Source of the DNA: an uncultured Pelagibacteraceae bacterium
GTDB lineage: Bacteria > Pseudomonadota > Alphaproteobacteria > Pelagibacterales > Pelagibacteraceae
Direction: 5' to 3'
NCBI GenBank assembly: GCA_902615425.1
Contig: CACMPD010000001.1
Coordinates: 1-64,000, forward strand
Length of the DNA stretch: 64,000 nucleotides
Shown here in pieces: positions 19,386-28,314 of this stretch (position 1 is the first letter of the stretch; every line of letters starts with the position of its first letter). Below the pieces are notes generated by a model that ran no database searches, was not told the origin of the DNA, and was given only the letters and a program-made list of their open reading frames with translations. Made by a program: the position numbers and the translations under genes.

Positions 19386-20216
19386 TTATTTTCCTCTTAT
19401 TTTGTCCGCCTCAAAAACACCTAAGACGTGAAAATCTTGGCAATGTAATCCTAATTCCTCTAAGGATTTTTGAACTTTTATATCCTCAATATGACCATCA
19501 AGATCACACAAAAAAAAGAAAGAGTCGAATGTATTTTTTTCTGGATAACTTTGCAGTTTTGTTAAATTCACTCCATTAATAGCAAAACCACCTAAAGATT
19601 GATATAAAGCTGCAGGTTTGCTTTTAAGCTTAAATAAAAAAGACGTAATATATTTTTTATTTCCAAATTCTGGTTGAGATATATTTTTTCCCATAATTAA
19701 GAATCTTGTTAGATTACCTTTTTCATTTTCAATATTTTTTTTAATAATTTCTAAATCATATGTTTTAGCGCTTAAGGATGAAGCTATTGCAGCTTTTGTC
19801 TTATCTTTTGTTTTTGAAACCATTTCTGCAGAGCCAGCTGTATCAGCTCTCACATGTTCAATTAAGCTATTTGATTTAATAAATTTAGAACATTGAGAAA
19901 GTGCTTGTCCATGAGAATAAACGTCCTTTATGTCTGAAATTTTCGTACCTGGTAAACCTAATAAGTTATGTTCTATTTTCTGAAAATATTCAGAATAGAT
20001 ATTAAGTCTATATTTAAAGATTAAATATTCAATTCCAATATTTCCTGTAATTCTATTAGACTCTGGAATAATAATTTTTGAATTATCATCTTTTGAGGCT
20101 TTTAAAAAACATTCATCAAAAGTTTTACATGGAATAATCTCAGCATCTTTGAAAATTGATAGTGCAGCAAGATGTGAATAGGCTCCGAATGTACCTTGAA
20201 AATAAATTTTACTCAT
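19386..20216 (-). CDS. pheA: prephenate dehydratase
   Basis: 276 aa. Converts prephenate to phenylpyruvate in phenylalanine synthesis. Seen: N-terminal FQGTFGAYSHLAA, the NRITGNIGIEYLI substrate segment (family NSxxGxV), a central RADTAGSAEMV, then a C-terminal ACT domain beginning TSFLFKLKSKPAALYQSLGGFA with NLTKLQSYP, which usually binds phenylalanine. There is no chorismate mutase domain, as in other alphaproteobacteria. Overlaps kdsB by one base; same strand. Confidence 0.95.
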   Translation of the reverse strand: MSKIYFQGTFGAYSHLAALSIFKDAEIIPCKTFDECFLKASKDDNSKIIIPESNRITGNIGIEYLIFKYRLNIYSEYFQKIEHNLLGLPGTKISDIKDVYSHGQALSQCSKFIKSNSLIEHVRADTAGSAEMVSKTKDKTKAAIASSLSAKTYDLEIIKKNIENEKGNLTRFLIMGKNISQPEFGNKKYITSFLFKLKSKPAALYQSLGGFAINGVNLTKLQSYPEKNTFDSFFFLCDLDGHIEDIKVQKSLEELGLHCQDFHVLGVFEADKIRGK

Positions 20217-20950
20217 TAAGATTTGTCTTCCATGATTTTTTTAATAGCTTCTAAATCCTCTTCTGTGTCTACACCTATAGGGGCAAACTTCGCAAAAGCA
20301 ACATTAATTTTTATATTATTATCTAGTGCCCTAAGTTGCTCAAGTTTATTTTTGATCTCACTATTAGATTGATTTAAAGAAACAAATTTCTCAAGAGTAT
20401 CTTTATTATATGAATATATACCTAGATGATGATATATGTTTTCTTTTTCTTCAGTAACTTTTCTCATAAAATTTAATGCCTCTGGAAAATTTGTTTGATT
20501 TAAATTTTCTTTGGTCAAAACCTTAACTACATTTGGATTTTCTAATAGGGCTTTGTCCAGAATTCTGGAGGCTAACGTTCCTAATTTTGAAGAACTTTCA
20601 ATCATCTTTTTATTCAAGTATCTAATATCATCTATATCAATTAAAGGTTCATCACCTTGAAGATTCATTACTAAATCAATATTTGTAGAATTGATTTTTT
20701 GAAACACCTCATAAATCCTATCTGTACCTGTTTTATGCTTATTTTTTGTTAAAATTGCCTGTCCACCATTTTGTTTAACATCATCAACTATCTCTTGGTC
20801 CTCTGCTGCAACTATTACCTCTCCAATATTTGCTTCCTCTGCTTTTTTAAAAACATGCGAAATGATTGACAATCCATTAATTTTCATCAAGGGTTTACCC
20901 GGCAATCTCTGAGCAGACAATCTAGAGGGAATTATTACCAAAGTTTTCAT
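20216..20950 (-). CDS. kdsB: 3-deoxy-manno-octulosonate cytidylyltransferase
   Basis: 244 aa. Activates Kdo as CMP-Kdo for lipid A core assembly in the cytoplasm. Seen: nucleotide-binding IIPSRLSAQRLPGKPL at the N-terminus, VVAAEDQEI, the metal-binding MNLQGDEPLID, and IYHHLGIYSYNKDTL. Length is normal. Complements kdsD (25957) and the Lpt genes in this window. Confidence 0.96.
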   Translation of the reverse strand: MKTLVIIPSRLSAQRLPGKPLMKINGLSIISHVFKKAEEANIGEVIVAAEDQEIVDDVKQNGGQAILTKNKHKTGTDRIYEVFQKINSTNIDLVMNLQGDEPLIDIDDIRYLNKKMIESSSKLGTLASRILDKALLENPNVVKVLTKENLNQTNFPEALNFMRKVTEEKENIYHHLGIYSYNKDTLEKFVSLNQSNSEIKNKLEQLRALDNNIKINVAFAKFAPIGVDTEEDLEAIKKIMEDKS

Positions 20951-21056
20951 TATTTATTTTACTATGAGCACAATATAAACAGAGGCAAAATTGTACATCA
21001 AAATATATGAGCAATTTTAAATTTATAGTGTTATATGTTCAAAATATTTTAATTAA

Positions 21057-21599
21057 ATGGATTCATTTGAACTAAACAAGATAATAGCTGCTGTTTTATT
21101 AGTTGCTCTAATTATTATTGGTATTGGAAAACTTTCCGATGCTATTTTTTATGTGGAAAAACCTAAAACCCCAGGTTATGTCGTTGAGGTGGAACAAGCA
21201 GTAACAGCCAACACAGAAACTAAATCAGATACATCAATAGAAAAAGTTGATATTGCAGCTTTAATGGCCATGGCAGATCTTGCTCATGGAGAAAAAGTTT
21301 TTAAAAAATGTGCTGCATGTCACTCGATTGTCAAAGGGGGGAAAAATAATATTGGACCTGCACTTTACAATGTAGTTAATAGACAAGTTGGTGTTGTCTC
21401 CGATTATAAATATTCTAAAGCACTTACTGAATATGGAAAAAATTGGACCTTTGAAGAATTAAATGGTTACCTAATAAGACCAGCAAAATGGATTAAGGGA
21501 ACTAAAATGGCTTTCGCTGGATTGAAAAAAGAGAAAGATAGAGCCTCAGTTATTTTATATTTGAATCAAAATTCCGACAACCCAATCCCTTTACCTTAA
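21057..21599 (+). CDS. membrane-anchored class I cytochrome c (CycM/c552 type)
   Basis: 180 aa. A hydrophobic anchor (residues about 9-24) is followed by a periplasmic linker and a c-type domain with heme site CAACH (85-89) and a Met ligand in GTKMAF near 155. It resembles the alphaproteobacterial CycM electron carrier that links the bc1 complex to cytochrome oxidase. Divergent from kdsB by about 106 bp; its stop overlaps the converging argF by 9 bp. The exact redox partner is inferred. Confidence 0.92.
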   Translation: MDSFELNKIIAAVLLVALIIIGIGKLSDAIFYVEKPKTPGYVVEVEQAVTANTETKSDTSIEKVDIAALMAMADLAHGEKVFKKCAACHSIVKGGKNNIGPALYNVVNRQVGVVSDYKYSKALTEYGKNWTFEELNGYLIRPAKWIKGTKMAFAGLKKEKDRASVILYLNQNSDNPIPLP

Positions 21600-22517
21600 T
21601 TTCCCAAGACAATAAAGTAGTATCGATTTTTGTACGTGAACTCTATTTAAAGCCTGTAGCCAAACTTTTGATTGTTTACTTTTAAAAACATTTTCATCAA
21701 CTTCGCTTCCTCTTGGAAGACAATGCAAGAATATAGCTCTTGGACATTTTTTTAGAAGATTTTTATTAATCTTAAAATTTTTAAAATCCCTTAATTTTTT
21801 TTTTTTGTTAACTTTATCATTCATTGATATTACTTTATCTGAAAAAATTACATCTGCTCCTTCAACTGCTTTTTTTGGATCATTATAAATTGTAATTTTA
21901 TTTTTGTTTTTTTTAATATAATTCATGATGTTCTTGTTAGGTTGATATTTTTTCGGACAACCAACTTTTAATTTAAAAGAAAATTTAATTGAAGCAGCAA
22001 TCAAAGAATTTAGAACATTATTTGAGTCTCCAATCCAAGTAATATTTAATTTTGATATTTGTTTTTTTTTTATTTCCTCAACAGTGAATACATCTGACAA
22101 GATTTGTGTTGGGTGAGAGGACGGACTCAATCCATTAATAATTGGAATTGTTAAATGCTTTTTAAATTCCTCCAACTTTTCATCATTATCAGTTCTTAAC
22201 ATGAAAGCATCACCAAAACTTGACAATATTTTAGCGGTATCTTCAATACTTTCACCTCCTTTTGATAAATGCAGTTCATCTGGTCTAAGTGTTAAAGTCC
22301 GACCAGAGAGTTGGGAAATAGCCAAGAAAAAGGACAAGCGAGTTCTTAAACTTGATTTTTCAAACATTTGTATCAATAATTTTCCTTTTAGAGGCATGCC
22401 TTTATCGTGGTCAAGATTGTTAAGTTTCTTTCTTTCTTTTTTTCTTTTTTTTGCATCAATCAAAATTCTTCTGAGATCCTTCGCTGGAATATCTTTTAGG
22501 TTAATAAAGTGTTTCAT
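21591..22517 (-). CDS. argF: ornithine carbamoyltransferase
   Basis: 308 aa from the chosen start. Makes citrulline from ornithine and carbamoyl phosphate. Seen: FEKSSLRTRLSF (carbamoyl-phosphate site; usual STRTR), the ornithine-side segments GLSPSSHPTQILSD and VIFSDKVISMND, and the conserved HCLPRG. The start at 22517 (KHFINLKDI) is preferred because its ATG overlaps the argD TGA as ATGA; a longer frame opens at 22532 but would lie inside argD. Confidence 0.95.
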   Translation of the reverse strand: MKHFINLKDIPAKDLRRILIDAKKRKKERKKLNNLDHDKGMPLKGKLLIQMFEKSSLRTRLSFFLAISQLSGRTLTLRPDELHLSKGGESIEDTAKILSSFGDAFMLRTDNDEKLEEFKKHLTIPIINGLSPSSHPTQILSDVFTVEEIKKKQISKLNITWIGDSNNVLNSLIAASIKFSFKLKVGCPKKYQPNKNIMNYIKKNKNKITIYNDPKKAVEGADVIFSDKVISMNDKVNKKKKLRDFKNFKINKNLLKKCPRAIFLHCLPRGSEVDENVFKSKQSKVWLQALNRVHVQKSILLYCLGKLR

Positions 22518-23677
22518 TTTAGTTTCGCACAAACTTTATCGATTATTTTGAGAGCTTGATCTAACTCATTTTTTTTGACATTTAACGGAGGTAAAATACG
22601 TATAACATTTTCTGCAGCTCTAATTGTTAATAACTTTTTATCCATAAGTTTTTGAATAAATTTTGTTTGATCCTTGTAAAGTTGAATTCCTATTAAGTAA
22701 CCTCTCCCTCTTACATCTTTTATAATTTTGGGATACTTTTTCTTAAGAAGGTTTAAATTTGATAAAAAGTATTTGGATAATTTGTTAATGTTATTTAAAA
22801 ATTTCTTACTTGAAACTATATCCATTACAGCATTTCCAACTGCCATAGCTAATGGATTTCCACCAAAAGTAGAGCCATGAGTTCCAGGAGTCATTCCCAG
22901 AGCAACTTTTCTATTCATCAAAACTGCTCCGATTGGGAACCCACCCCCAATACCTTTTGCAATTGGTACTATATCTGGGATACATTTTGATTTTTCAAAT
23001 GCAAAAAAATTACCTGATCTTGAAATACCAGATTGCACCTCATCTAAAATAAGTAATATTTTCTTTTTATTACATAATTTTCTCAATTCTTTTAAACACC
23101 AATCTGGGACAACTTTAATACCTCCCTCACCCATTATAGGTTCAATCATAATTGCAGCTGTATTTTTGTTTATCTTTTTTTTTAAAGATTTGTGGTCTCC
23201 AAAAATGAAATGATCAAAACCACCCACATGTCCAAATCCTTCTGTCATTTTCTTCGATCCACTTGCAAAAATTGTAGCCAAAGTTCTTCCATGAAACGAG
23301 TTTTTTACACACAAAATTCTTGTTTTGTTTGGTTTGCCTATTGAATAAAAATATCGTCTAGCAACTTTGATAGCAGCCTCTGTTGCCTCTGCACCACTAT
23401 TTTGAAACATTACATAGTCCGCAAAAGTCTTCTGACATAATTTTTTTGCTAATTTTTCTCCTTCGGGAATTTGAAAAGCATTAGAAACGTGCCAAAGTTT
23501 TTTTGATTGCTTTTTTATAGTTTCAACTAATTTTGGATGAGAGTGACCTAGACAATTCACTGCTATACCTTGTACAAAATCTAGATACTTGGCTCCACTA
23601 GTTGTATAAAGATAAGATCCTTTACCTTTTACAAATGAAATTTTTTTTCTATTGTAATTTTTTACTAAATAACTCAT
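22514..23677 (-). CDS. argD: acetylornithine aminotransferase
   Basis: 387 aa. PLP enzyme that transaminates N-acetylglutamate semialdehyde; often also serves as succinyl-DAP aminotransferase, which would fit dapD and dapE here. Seen: GIAVNCLGHSHP, QNSGAEATEAAIKVAR, the FHGRTLATI loop, LDEVQSGISRSG, and the Schiff-base lysine in PIAKGIGGGFP. Translationally coupled to argF through ATGA. Start chosen at the first Met before the YLVKNY block. Confidence 0.96.
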   Translation of the reverse strand: MSYLVKNYNRKKISFVKGKGSYLYTTSGAKYLDFVQGIAVNCLGHSHPKLVETIKKQSKKLWHVSNAFQIPEGEKLAKKLCQKTFADYVMFQNSGAEATEAAIKVARRYFYSIGKPNKTRILCVKNSFHGRTLATIFASGSKKMTEGFGHVGGFDHFIFGDHKSLKKKINKNTAAIMIEPIMGEGGIKVVPDWCLKELRKLCNKKKILLILDEVQSGISRSGNFFAFEKSKCIPDIVPIAKGIGGGFPIGAVLMNRKVALGMTPGTHGSTFGGNPLAMAVGNAVMDIVSSKKFLNNINKLSKYFLSNLNLLKKKYPKIIKDVRGRGYLIGIQLYKDQTKFIQKLMDKKLLTIRAAENVIRILPPLNVKKNELDQALKIIDKVCAKLK

Positions 23678-23748
23678 ATATTTTTTATTAGTTAAAACTT
23701 TTTATAAACAATAATATTTAATACAAGTTAGGATTGAATATTTTTATT

Positions 23749-23795
23749 TTACTTGTTAAGTAATATTTGTTGATAACTCAGAATAATTACTTGTT
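23749..23795 (+). promoter_or_regulatory. repeats and a DnaA-box-like site upstream of gcrA
   Basis: In the 182 bp between argD and gcrA, TTACTTGTT occurs twice in the same direction (23749-23757 and 23787-23795), and AAGTAAT/ATTACTT (23758-23764, 23786-23792) form an inverted pair. Between them the minus strand reads TTATCAACA (23776-23768), one mismatch from the DnaA box TTATCCACA. DnaA controls gcrA transcription in Caulobacter. Such short matches are common in AT-rich DNA, so the regulatory role is only a suggestion. Confidence 0.3.
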
Positions 23796-23859
23796 TAAAT
23801 TAAATTTATATCAGTATATTGTGTAGAAGTTATATTTAAACACTAAATATAGACTTATT

Positions 23860-24354
23860 ATGAGTTGGACAGAAGAAAAAGTAGCAAAACTTAAAGAATT
23901 ATGGGGTAAAGGCAATACCGCAAGTCAAATTGCAGAGATTATAGGTGGTATTAGCCGAAACGCAGTTATTGGCAAAGCTCATAGATTAAACCTCTCAGCA
24001 AAAATAAAAACTCGGTCTGCAACTTCTAATGAAAATTTTGAAAACTCAATTGATAATAAAAATATAAAATTAAAAAAAGGAAGAAGAAGTAAATTTAAAT
24101 CCCTTATAATCGAAAAAGATTTTGAGCCAGAAAATCCTAAAACACTAGAGGAGTTGGATGAAAACTCTTGTAAATGGCCAATTGGTCATCCAAATGAAAA
24201 AGGGTTTTATTTTTGTGGAAGGACATCATTAAAAGACTTTTCTTACTGTAAACTTCATTTACTTTATGCTTATCAACCCAAAGGTAAAAAGGATGATGTC
24301 ACCGATAAAGATGAAGTGCCAGAATTTATAGAAAAAAAAATAAAATCAGCTTAA
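23860..24354 (+). CDS. gcrA: GcrA family cell-cycle regulator
   Basis: 164 aa. Sigma-70 cofactor of alphaproteobacteria that acts at promoters carrying methylated GANTC. Seen: the N-terminal DNA-binding block SWTEEKVAKLKELWGKG, ASQIAEIIGG and SRNAVIGKAHRLNLS. A Lys-rich linker follows, then the C-terminal sigma-interacting block CKWPIGHPNEKGFYFCG with FSYCKLH. Both halves are intact. No methyltransferase gene (ccrM) is in the window. Monocistronic by position; converges on the NDUFA9-like gene. Confidence 0.94.
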   Translation: MSWTEEKVAKLKELWGKGNTASQIAEIIGGISRNAVIGKAHRLNLSAKIKTRSATSNENFENSIDNKNIKLKKGRRSKFKSLIIEKDFEPENPKTLEELDENSCKWPIGHPNEKGFYFCGRTSLKDFSYCKLHLLYAYQPKGKKDDVTDKDEVPEFIEKKIKSA

Positions 24355-24363
24355 AAAGCCTCA

Positions 24364-25326
24364 TTAACTTTTATTAAGAAATATTTTTTTTGAAAATTGT
24401 CCACCTTCCCTCCACATATAACAATATTTTTCTACTTCTTTTTCAAATAAACATTTAGCTGGTAAACCAATGTCTGAATTGGTTTTATATTTACCTGATA
24501 AAATATTATCATATTTTAAAAGCTTCAGCTGATCTTCTGTAAGTAATGGTTTGGGAAATAATTGAAAAAATTTTGCTGATAATTTTCCAAAAAACAAAGG
24601 GACAGGTAATAAAATTCTTCGTTTATCTATTAGACTAAGTAATTTTTCAATTATTTCTTTTAGTGTTAATGTTTCGGTTCCTACACACTCAATTATCTGT
24701 GAATAAATATTTTTAGAGATGATATTATAAATAATACTGACTAAATCAGAGGAATGAATAGGCATGAATTTTGTTTGTCCATTATAATAAAGTGGGAATA
24801 CTGGAAGCCTATTTAAAAGAGTCATAAAGCTAGTCGTAAAATTATCATCTACTGAGTAAACAACTGATGGTCTTAAAATAGTAGACAAAGGAAAGTTTTT
24901 TAATATTTCTTTTTCACCATTTAGCTTACTTTTAGCATATTTAGATTCTATCGCCTCGCTAACACCTAATGCTGATAAATGTATAAAATGTTTCAAATTA
25001 TTTTGTTTACAAAGTTTTGCTAGGAGAGATGGGAATAAAGTATGAATATTTTTAAAAGAACTTCCTTTTTTTTCATATAAAATACCAATTAAATTTATAC
25101 AAACATCTGCCTTTTCAAATAGACCTTTAATTTTATCTTCTTCAAAAATGTTTGCCTCAACAATGTCAATATAACCAGCATTACCCTGAGTTTTAATAAT
25201 GTGGCCTTTTTGGTGGATGTTTCTGGTAACCACAATAACCTTATAGTCATTTTGTGTTAACTTTCTTATTAGATGACGTCCAATTTGACCGCTTCCACCA
25301 AAAATTAGACAATTTTTTCCTTTCAT
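24364..25326 (-). CDS. NDUFA9-like NAD(P)-binding protein of complex I
   Basis: 320 aa. Atypical short-chain dehydrogenase fold: N-terminal Rossmann motif FGGSGQIGRHLIRKL, VNLIGILYEKKGSSF, a YAKSKLNGE block (YxxxK) and RPSVVYSVDDNF. It matches the alphaproteobacterial relatives of mitochondrial NDUFA9, which bind NADPH in complex I but do not catalyse. Which complex it belongs to here is inferred from family. Its start lies only 18 bp from the divergent start of rnd. Confidence 0.8.
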   Translation of the reverse strand: MKGKNCLIFGGSGQIGRHLIRKLTQNDYKVIVVTRNIHQKGHIIKTQGNAGYIDIVEANIFEEDKIKGLFEKADVCINLIGILYEKKGSSFKNIHTLFPSLLAKLCKQNNLKHFIHLSALGVSEAIESKYAKSKLNGEKEILKNFPLSTILRPSVVYSVDDNFTTSFMTLLNRLPVFPLYYNGQTKFMPIHSSDLVSIIYNIISKNIYSQIIECVGTETLTLKEIIEKLLSLIDKRRILLPVPLFFGKLSAKFFQLFPKPLLTEDQLKLLKYDNILSGKYKTNSDIGLPAKCLFEKEVEKYCYMWREGGQFSKKIFLNKS

Positions 25327-25344
25327 ATATAAGACTTAAAAAAA

Positions 25345-25956
25345 ATGAATATTGATATCAAACTCCACAAAAATGATTTACCAGATGATTTAGATTTAGG
25401 CAATGTAATAGCTGTTGATGGAGAGTTTATGGGTCTAAATGTCAGAAGAGACCCATTGTGTTTAGTACAAATTTCATCGGGTAATTCTGATGCACATATA
25501 ATTCAACTAGATAGATCAAGTTATAAAGCTCCTAATTTAATAAAAATATTAGAAGATAAAAAAATCACAAAAATCTTTCATTATGGTAGAGCAGACATGG
25601 CTCATATAAAGTATTACTTAAAAACAGATACAAATAATATCCTTGATACAAAAATTGCGAGTCGTTTAGCAAGAAGTTATGCAGATAACCACTCACTAAA
25701 AACATTGATAAAGGAATTTGTAAATGTAGATATTAGTAAACAATTTCAAAATTCAGATTTCGGGGGTAATTTAACAACTGCTCAAATGAAATATTGTGCT
25801 AATGACGTAATTTATCTTCATAAAATTCATAATGAATTAAATAAAATTTTAGAGAGAGAAAAAAGAATTGATTTATATAAAGATTGTCTTAAGTTTTTAA
25901 AAACAAGAGTAGAACTTGATTTGGCATTATTTAAGGATGATATATGGTCCCACTAA
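25345..25956 (+). CDS. rnd: ribonuclease D, short form
   Basis: 203 aa. 3'-to-5' RNA exonuclease of the DEDD family, used in tRNA 3' maturation. Seen: VDGEFMGL (first Asp and Glu), FHYGRADMAHI (second Asp), and YCANDVIYLHKI with the final Asp/Tyr pair. Only the nuclease domain is present; the C-terminal HRDC domains of E. coli RNase D are missing, as in many alphaproteobacteria. Head of the rnd-kdsD-lptC-lptB group; kdsD follows with no gap. Confidence 0.9.
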   Translation: MNIDIKLHKNDLPDDLDLGNVIAVDGEFMGLNVRRDPLCLVQISSGNSDAHIIQLDRSSYKAPNLIKILEDKKITKIFHYGRADMAHIKYYLKTDTNNILDTKIASRLARSYADNHSLKTLIKEFVNVDISKQFQNSDFGGNLTTAQMKYCANDVIYLHKIHNELNKILEREKRIDLYKDCLKFLKTRVELDLALFKDDIWSH

Positions 25957-26925
25957 ATGAAAAAAAAAAAATTTATTAAAGTTGCTAGAGAAGTAATTGA
26001 TCTTGAAATCAAAGCATTAGTAAAATTAAAGAAAGGTATCAGTAACTCTTTTAATTTAGCAGTTCAACAAATTCTAAAATGTCAGTCAAAAGTAATTTTA
26101 TGCGGTGTAGGAAAAAGTGGATTAATTGCAAATAAGATTGCATCAACTTTTTCATCAGTTGGCACCCCATCATTTTATTTATCTGCAAGTGACTCGTCAC
26201 ATGGAGACCTAGGGAGTATTTCGAGGAAAGATATTTTAATTTTAATTAGTAACTCTGGAGAAACAAATGAGCTAAAAAATATAATTCAATTCGCTAATAG
26301 AAATAAAATTTTACTCATTGGTATAGTATCACAAAAAAGTTCTGTCCTTTATAAATCAGCTGACATTAAGCTTTTAATACCAAAAGCAATTGAAGCAGGA
26401 AGTATTATACCAACTTCAAGTACAACTTCTCAATTAGCATTAGGTGACGCTTTAGCCATAGCAACGATGAAGCAGAGAAAATTTAATAAAAAAGATTTTA
26501 AACAAATCCATCCAGCAGGAAGTTTAGGCGCACAATTAAAAACTGTTGAAGATATTATGCTTAGAGATAGTGCAATTCCTTTTGTTAAGGAGAACTTAAA
26601 AATGAAATATGCCTTAAAAATTTTGACTTCCAAAAAATTAGGCTTCTTATTAGTCAGAGATAAAAAAAACAACACAAAAGGTATAATCACTGATGGAGAA
26701 CTAAGACGATTTGGTCAAAAAAATCAGAATATTCACAATACTCTTGTAAAAGAAATAATGACAAAAAATCCCATTGGCATAAATAAAAATGAGTTAGCAG
26801 CAAAAGCCTTGTCTCTTATGAATAGAAAAAAAATCACTTCTTTATGTGTATACGAAAAAAAAAATAAATCCAAAACAATTGGAGTACTTCATATTCATAA
26901 CATATTGCAATCAAATATTTCTTAA
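25957..26925 (+). CDS. kdsD: arabinose-5-phosphate isomerase (KpsF/GutQ family)
   Basis: 322 aa. Makes arabinose 5-phosphate from ribulose 5-phosphate, the first step to Kdo. Seen: an SIS domain with CGVGKSGLIANKIASTFSS, SSHGDLGSI and ILISNSGETNE, then HPAGSLGAQL, then two CBS repeats (from about residue 195 to the end). Immediately after rnd and one base overlap with lptC, so it is part of an LPS operon. Confidence 0.94.
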   Translation: MKKKKFIKVAREVIDLEIKALVKLKKGISNSFNLAVQQILKCQSKVILCGVGKSGLIANKIASTFSSVGTPSFYLSASDSSHGDLGSISRKDILILISNSGETNELKNIIQFANRNKILLIGIVSQKSSVLYKSADIKLLIPKAIEAGSIIPTSSTTSQLALGDALAIATMKQRKFNKKDFKQIHPAGSLGAQLKTVEDIMLRDSAIPFVKENLKMKYALKILTSKKLGFLLVRDKKNNTKGIITDGELRRFGQKNQNIHNTLVKEIMTKNPIGINKNELAAKALSLMNRKKITSLCVYEKKNKSKTIGVLHIHNILQSNIS

Positions 26926-27527
26926 TGAAAAAAAAAATAATTTTTGGGACACTAATTACAATCTTTTTTTTTTCTCTTTTAATTTACTTCTATTTTAAAT
27001 CCTCTAATGAAAAAAAACTAATTGAGAAAAAGAGAGAAATAGAACTAGTAGAAAAGAAAGATGCAGAAATAGATCAAGAAAAAATAGAGAGTTCTAATAT
27101 AATTGAAGATGTAAGTTATTCTGCAAAAGACACAAAGGGTAATGAGTATTTTTTAAAGGCAAGTGAAGGAAGAATAGATCAAAACGATAATAATTTTATT
27201 TTTTTAAAATCAGTTAATTCAATCATAAATTTAAAAAATTACAAACTAATTGAAATTTCATCCGATTTTGGAAAGTATAATATCAATAATTCCGATACTA
27301 TTTTTTCAGAAAATGTAATAATTAAATATCTAGAGAATAAAATTACAGGTGACCATCTGGATTTTTCGTGGGATAAAAATTTAATGATAATTTCCAGAGA
27401 TGTAGCTTTAAATAATGAAAAAAGTTCTCTTCAAGCAGATGTAATTGAGGTAAATATTAAGACAAGAGATATTAAAATATTTATGTATGAAGAAGAAAAA
27501 AAAGTTAATATAAAATCTTTAAATTAA
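26925..27527 (+). CDS. lptC: LPS export protein LptC-like
   Basis: 200 aa. Single-pass inner-membrane protein of the LPS bridge. Seen: an N-terminal membrane helix (residues about 4-23), a charged coil, then a beta-rich LptC/DUF1239-type domain starting VSYSAKDTKGNEYFLKASEG. Its position between kdsD and the lptB ATPase supports the call, since sequence conservation in this family is low. The OstA/LptA gene normally found between lptC and lptB is not here; only 4 bases separate them. Confidence 0.8.
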   Translation: MKKKIIFGTLITIFFFSLLIYFYFKSSNEKKLIEKKREIELVEKKDAEIDQEKIESSNIIEDVSYSAKDTKGNEYFLKASEGRIDQNDNNFIFLKSVNSIINLKNYKLIEISSDFGKYNINNSDTIFSENVIIKYLENKITGDHLDFSWDKNLMIISRDVALNNEKSSLQADVIEVNIKTRDIKIFMYEEEKKVNIKSLN

Positions 27528-27531
27528 AAAA

Positions 27532-28308
27532 ATGGCTTTGATAAAAAAATTTAGAATAAAATCTTTTAAAAAGATTAAAACAATCATTGAATTTGAAAAC
27601 GTAACATTGGCCTACGGAAATAGAATAATTTTAGATAATATAAGTTTTAAAATTAATGAAGGTCAAATTTTCGGAATGCTTGGTCCAAATGGTGTAGGAA
27701 AATCGACAATTTTTAATTTAATTACAGGACTAATAAATCCCAAGCATGGAAAAATCAAAATAAATGGTGAAGATGTTTCTACATACCCAATATACTTACG
27801 AACTAAGAAGTTTAAAGTTGGGTACGTACCTCAATATGGTGGGTTTATTAGTGACTTAACTCTTCACGATAATTTAAAAGCAATTAGTGAGGTTGTAATA
27901 GATGACAAAAATTTAAGAGATGAGAAAATTAACTATTTGTTATCAAAATTTGAACTTGAAAATGTTAAAAACATCAAAGCAAAGTTTTTGTCAGGTGGAC
28001 AAAAAAAGAAATTAGTCATTTCTTTATCACTTCTAAGTGATCCAAAAGTACTTTTATTAGATGAATGTTTTGCAGCCTTAGATGTTTTAACAATAAAGAT
28101 GTTGCAAGAAATAATTGTAAATTTACAACAAGAAAGTCAAATCAGTATAATAATCTGCGATCACCAAGCCCGAGATTTATTAGCATGTGTTGATGTTGCA
28201 ATGATTTTAAGTAATTGTAAAATAATTGCGCAAGATACACCTTCAAATCTTGTAAAAGACATTGATGCTAAAAATGCATATTTTGGTAATAGTTTTAAAT
28301 TTAATTAA
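27532..28308 (+). CDS. lptB: LPS export ABC transporter ATPase
   Basis: 258 aa. Cytoplasmic ATPase that powers LPS extraction through LptFG. Seen: Walker A GPNGVGKST, Q-loop VGYVPQYGG, signature FLSGGQKKKLVIS, Walker B LLLDECFAALD with the catalytic Glu, and CDHQ with the switch His. The DECFAALD form differs from the usual DEPFAGVD by a Cys for Pro. About 15 extra basic residues precede the first beta strand. lptF and lptG are not in the window. Confidence 0.92.
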   Translation: MALIKKFRIKSFKKIKTIIEFENVTLAYGNRIILDNISFKINEGQIFGMLGPNGVGKSTIFNLITGLINPKHGKIKINGEDVSTYPIYLRTKKFKVGYVPQYGGFISDLTLHDNLKAISEVVIDDKNLRDEKINYLLSKFELENVKNIKAKFLSGGQKKKLVISLSLLSDPKVLLLDECFAALDVLTIKMLQEIIVNLQQESQISIIICDHQARDLLACVDVAMILSNCKIIAQDTPSNLVKDIDAKNAYFGNSFKFN

Positions 28309-28314
28309 AACTCA

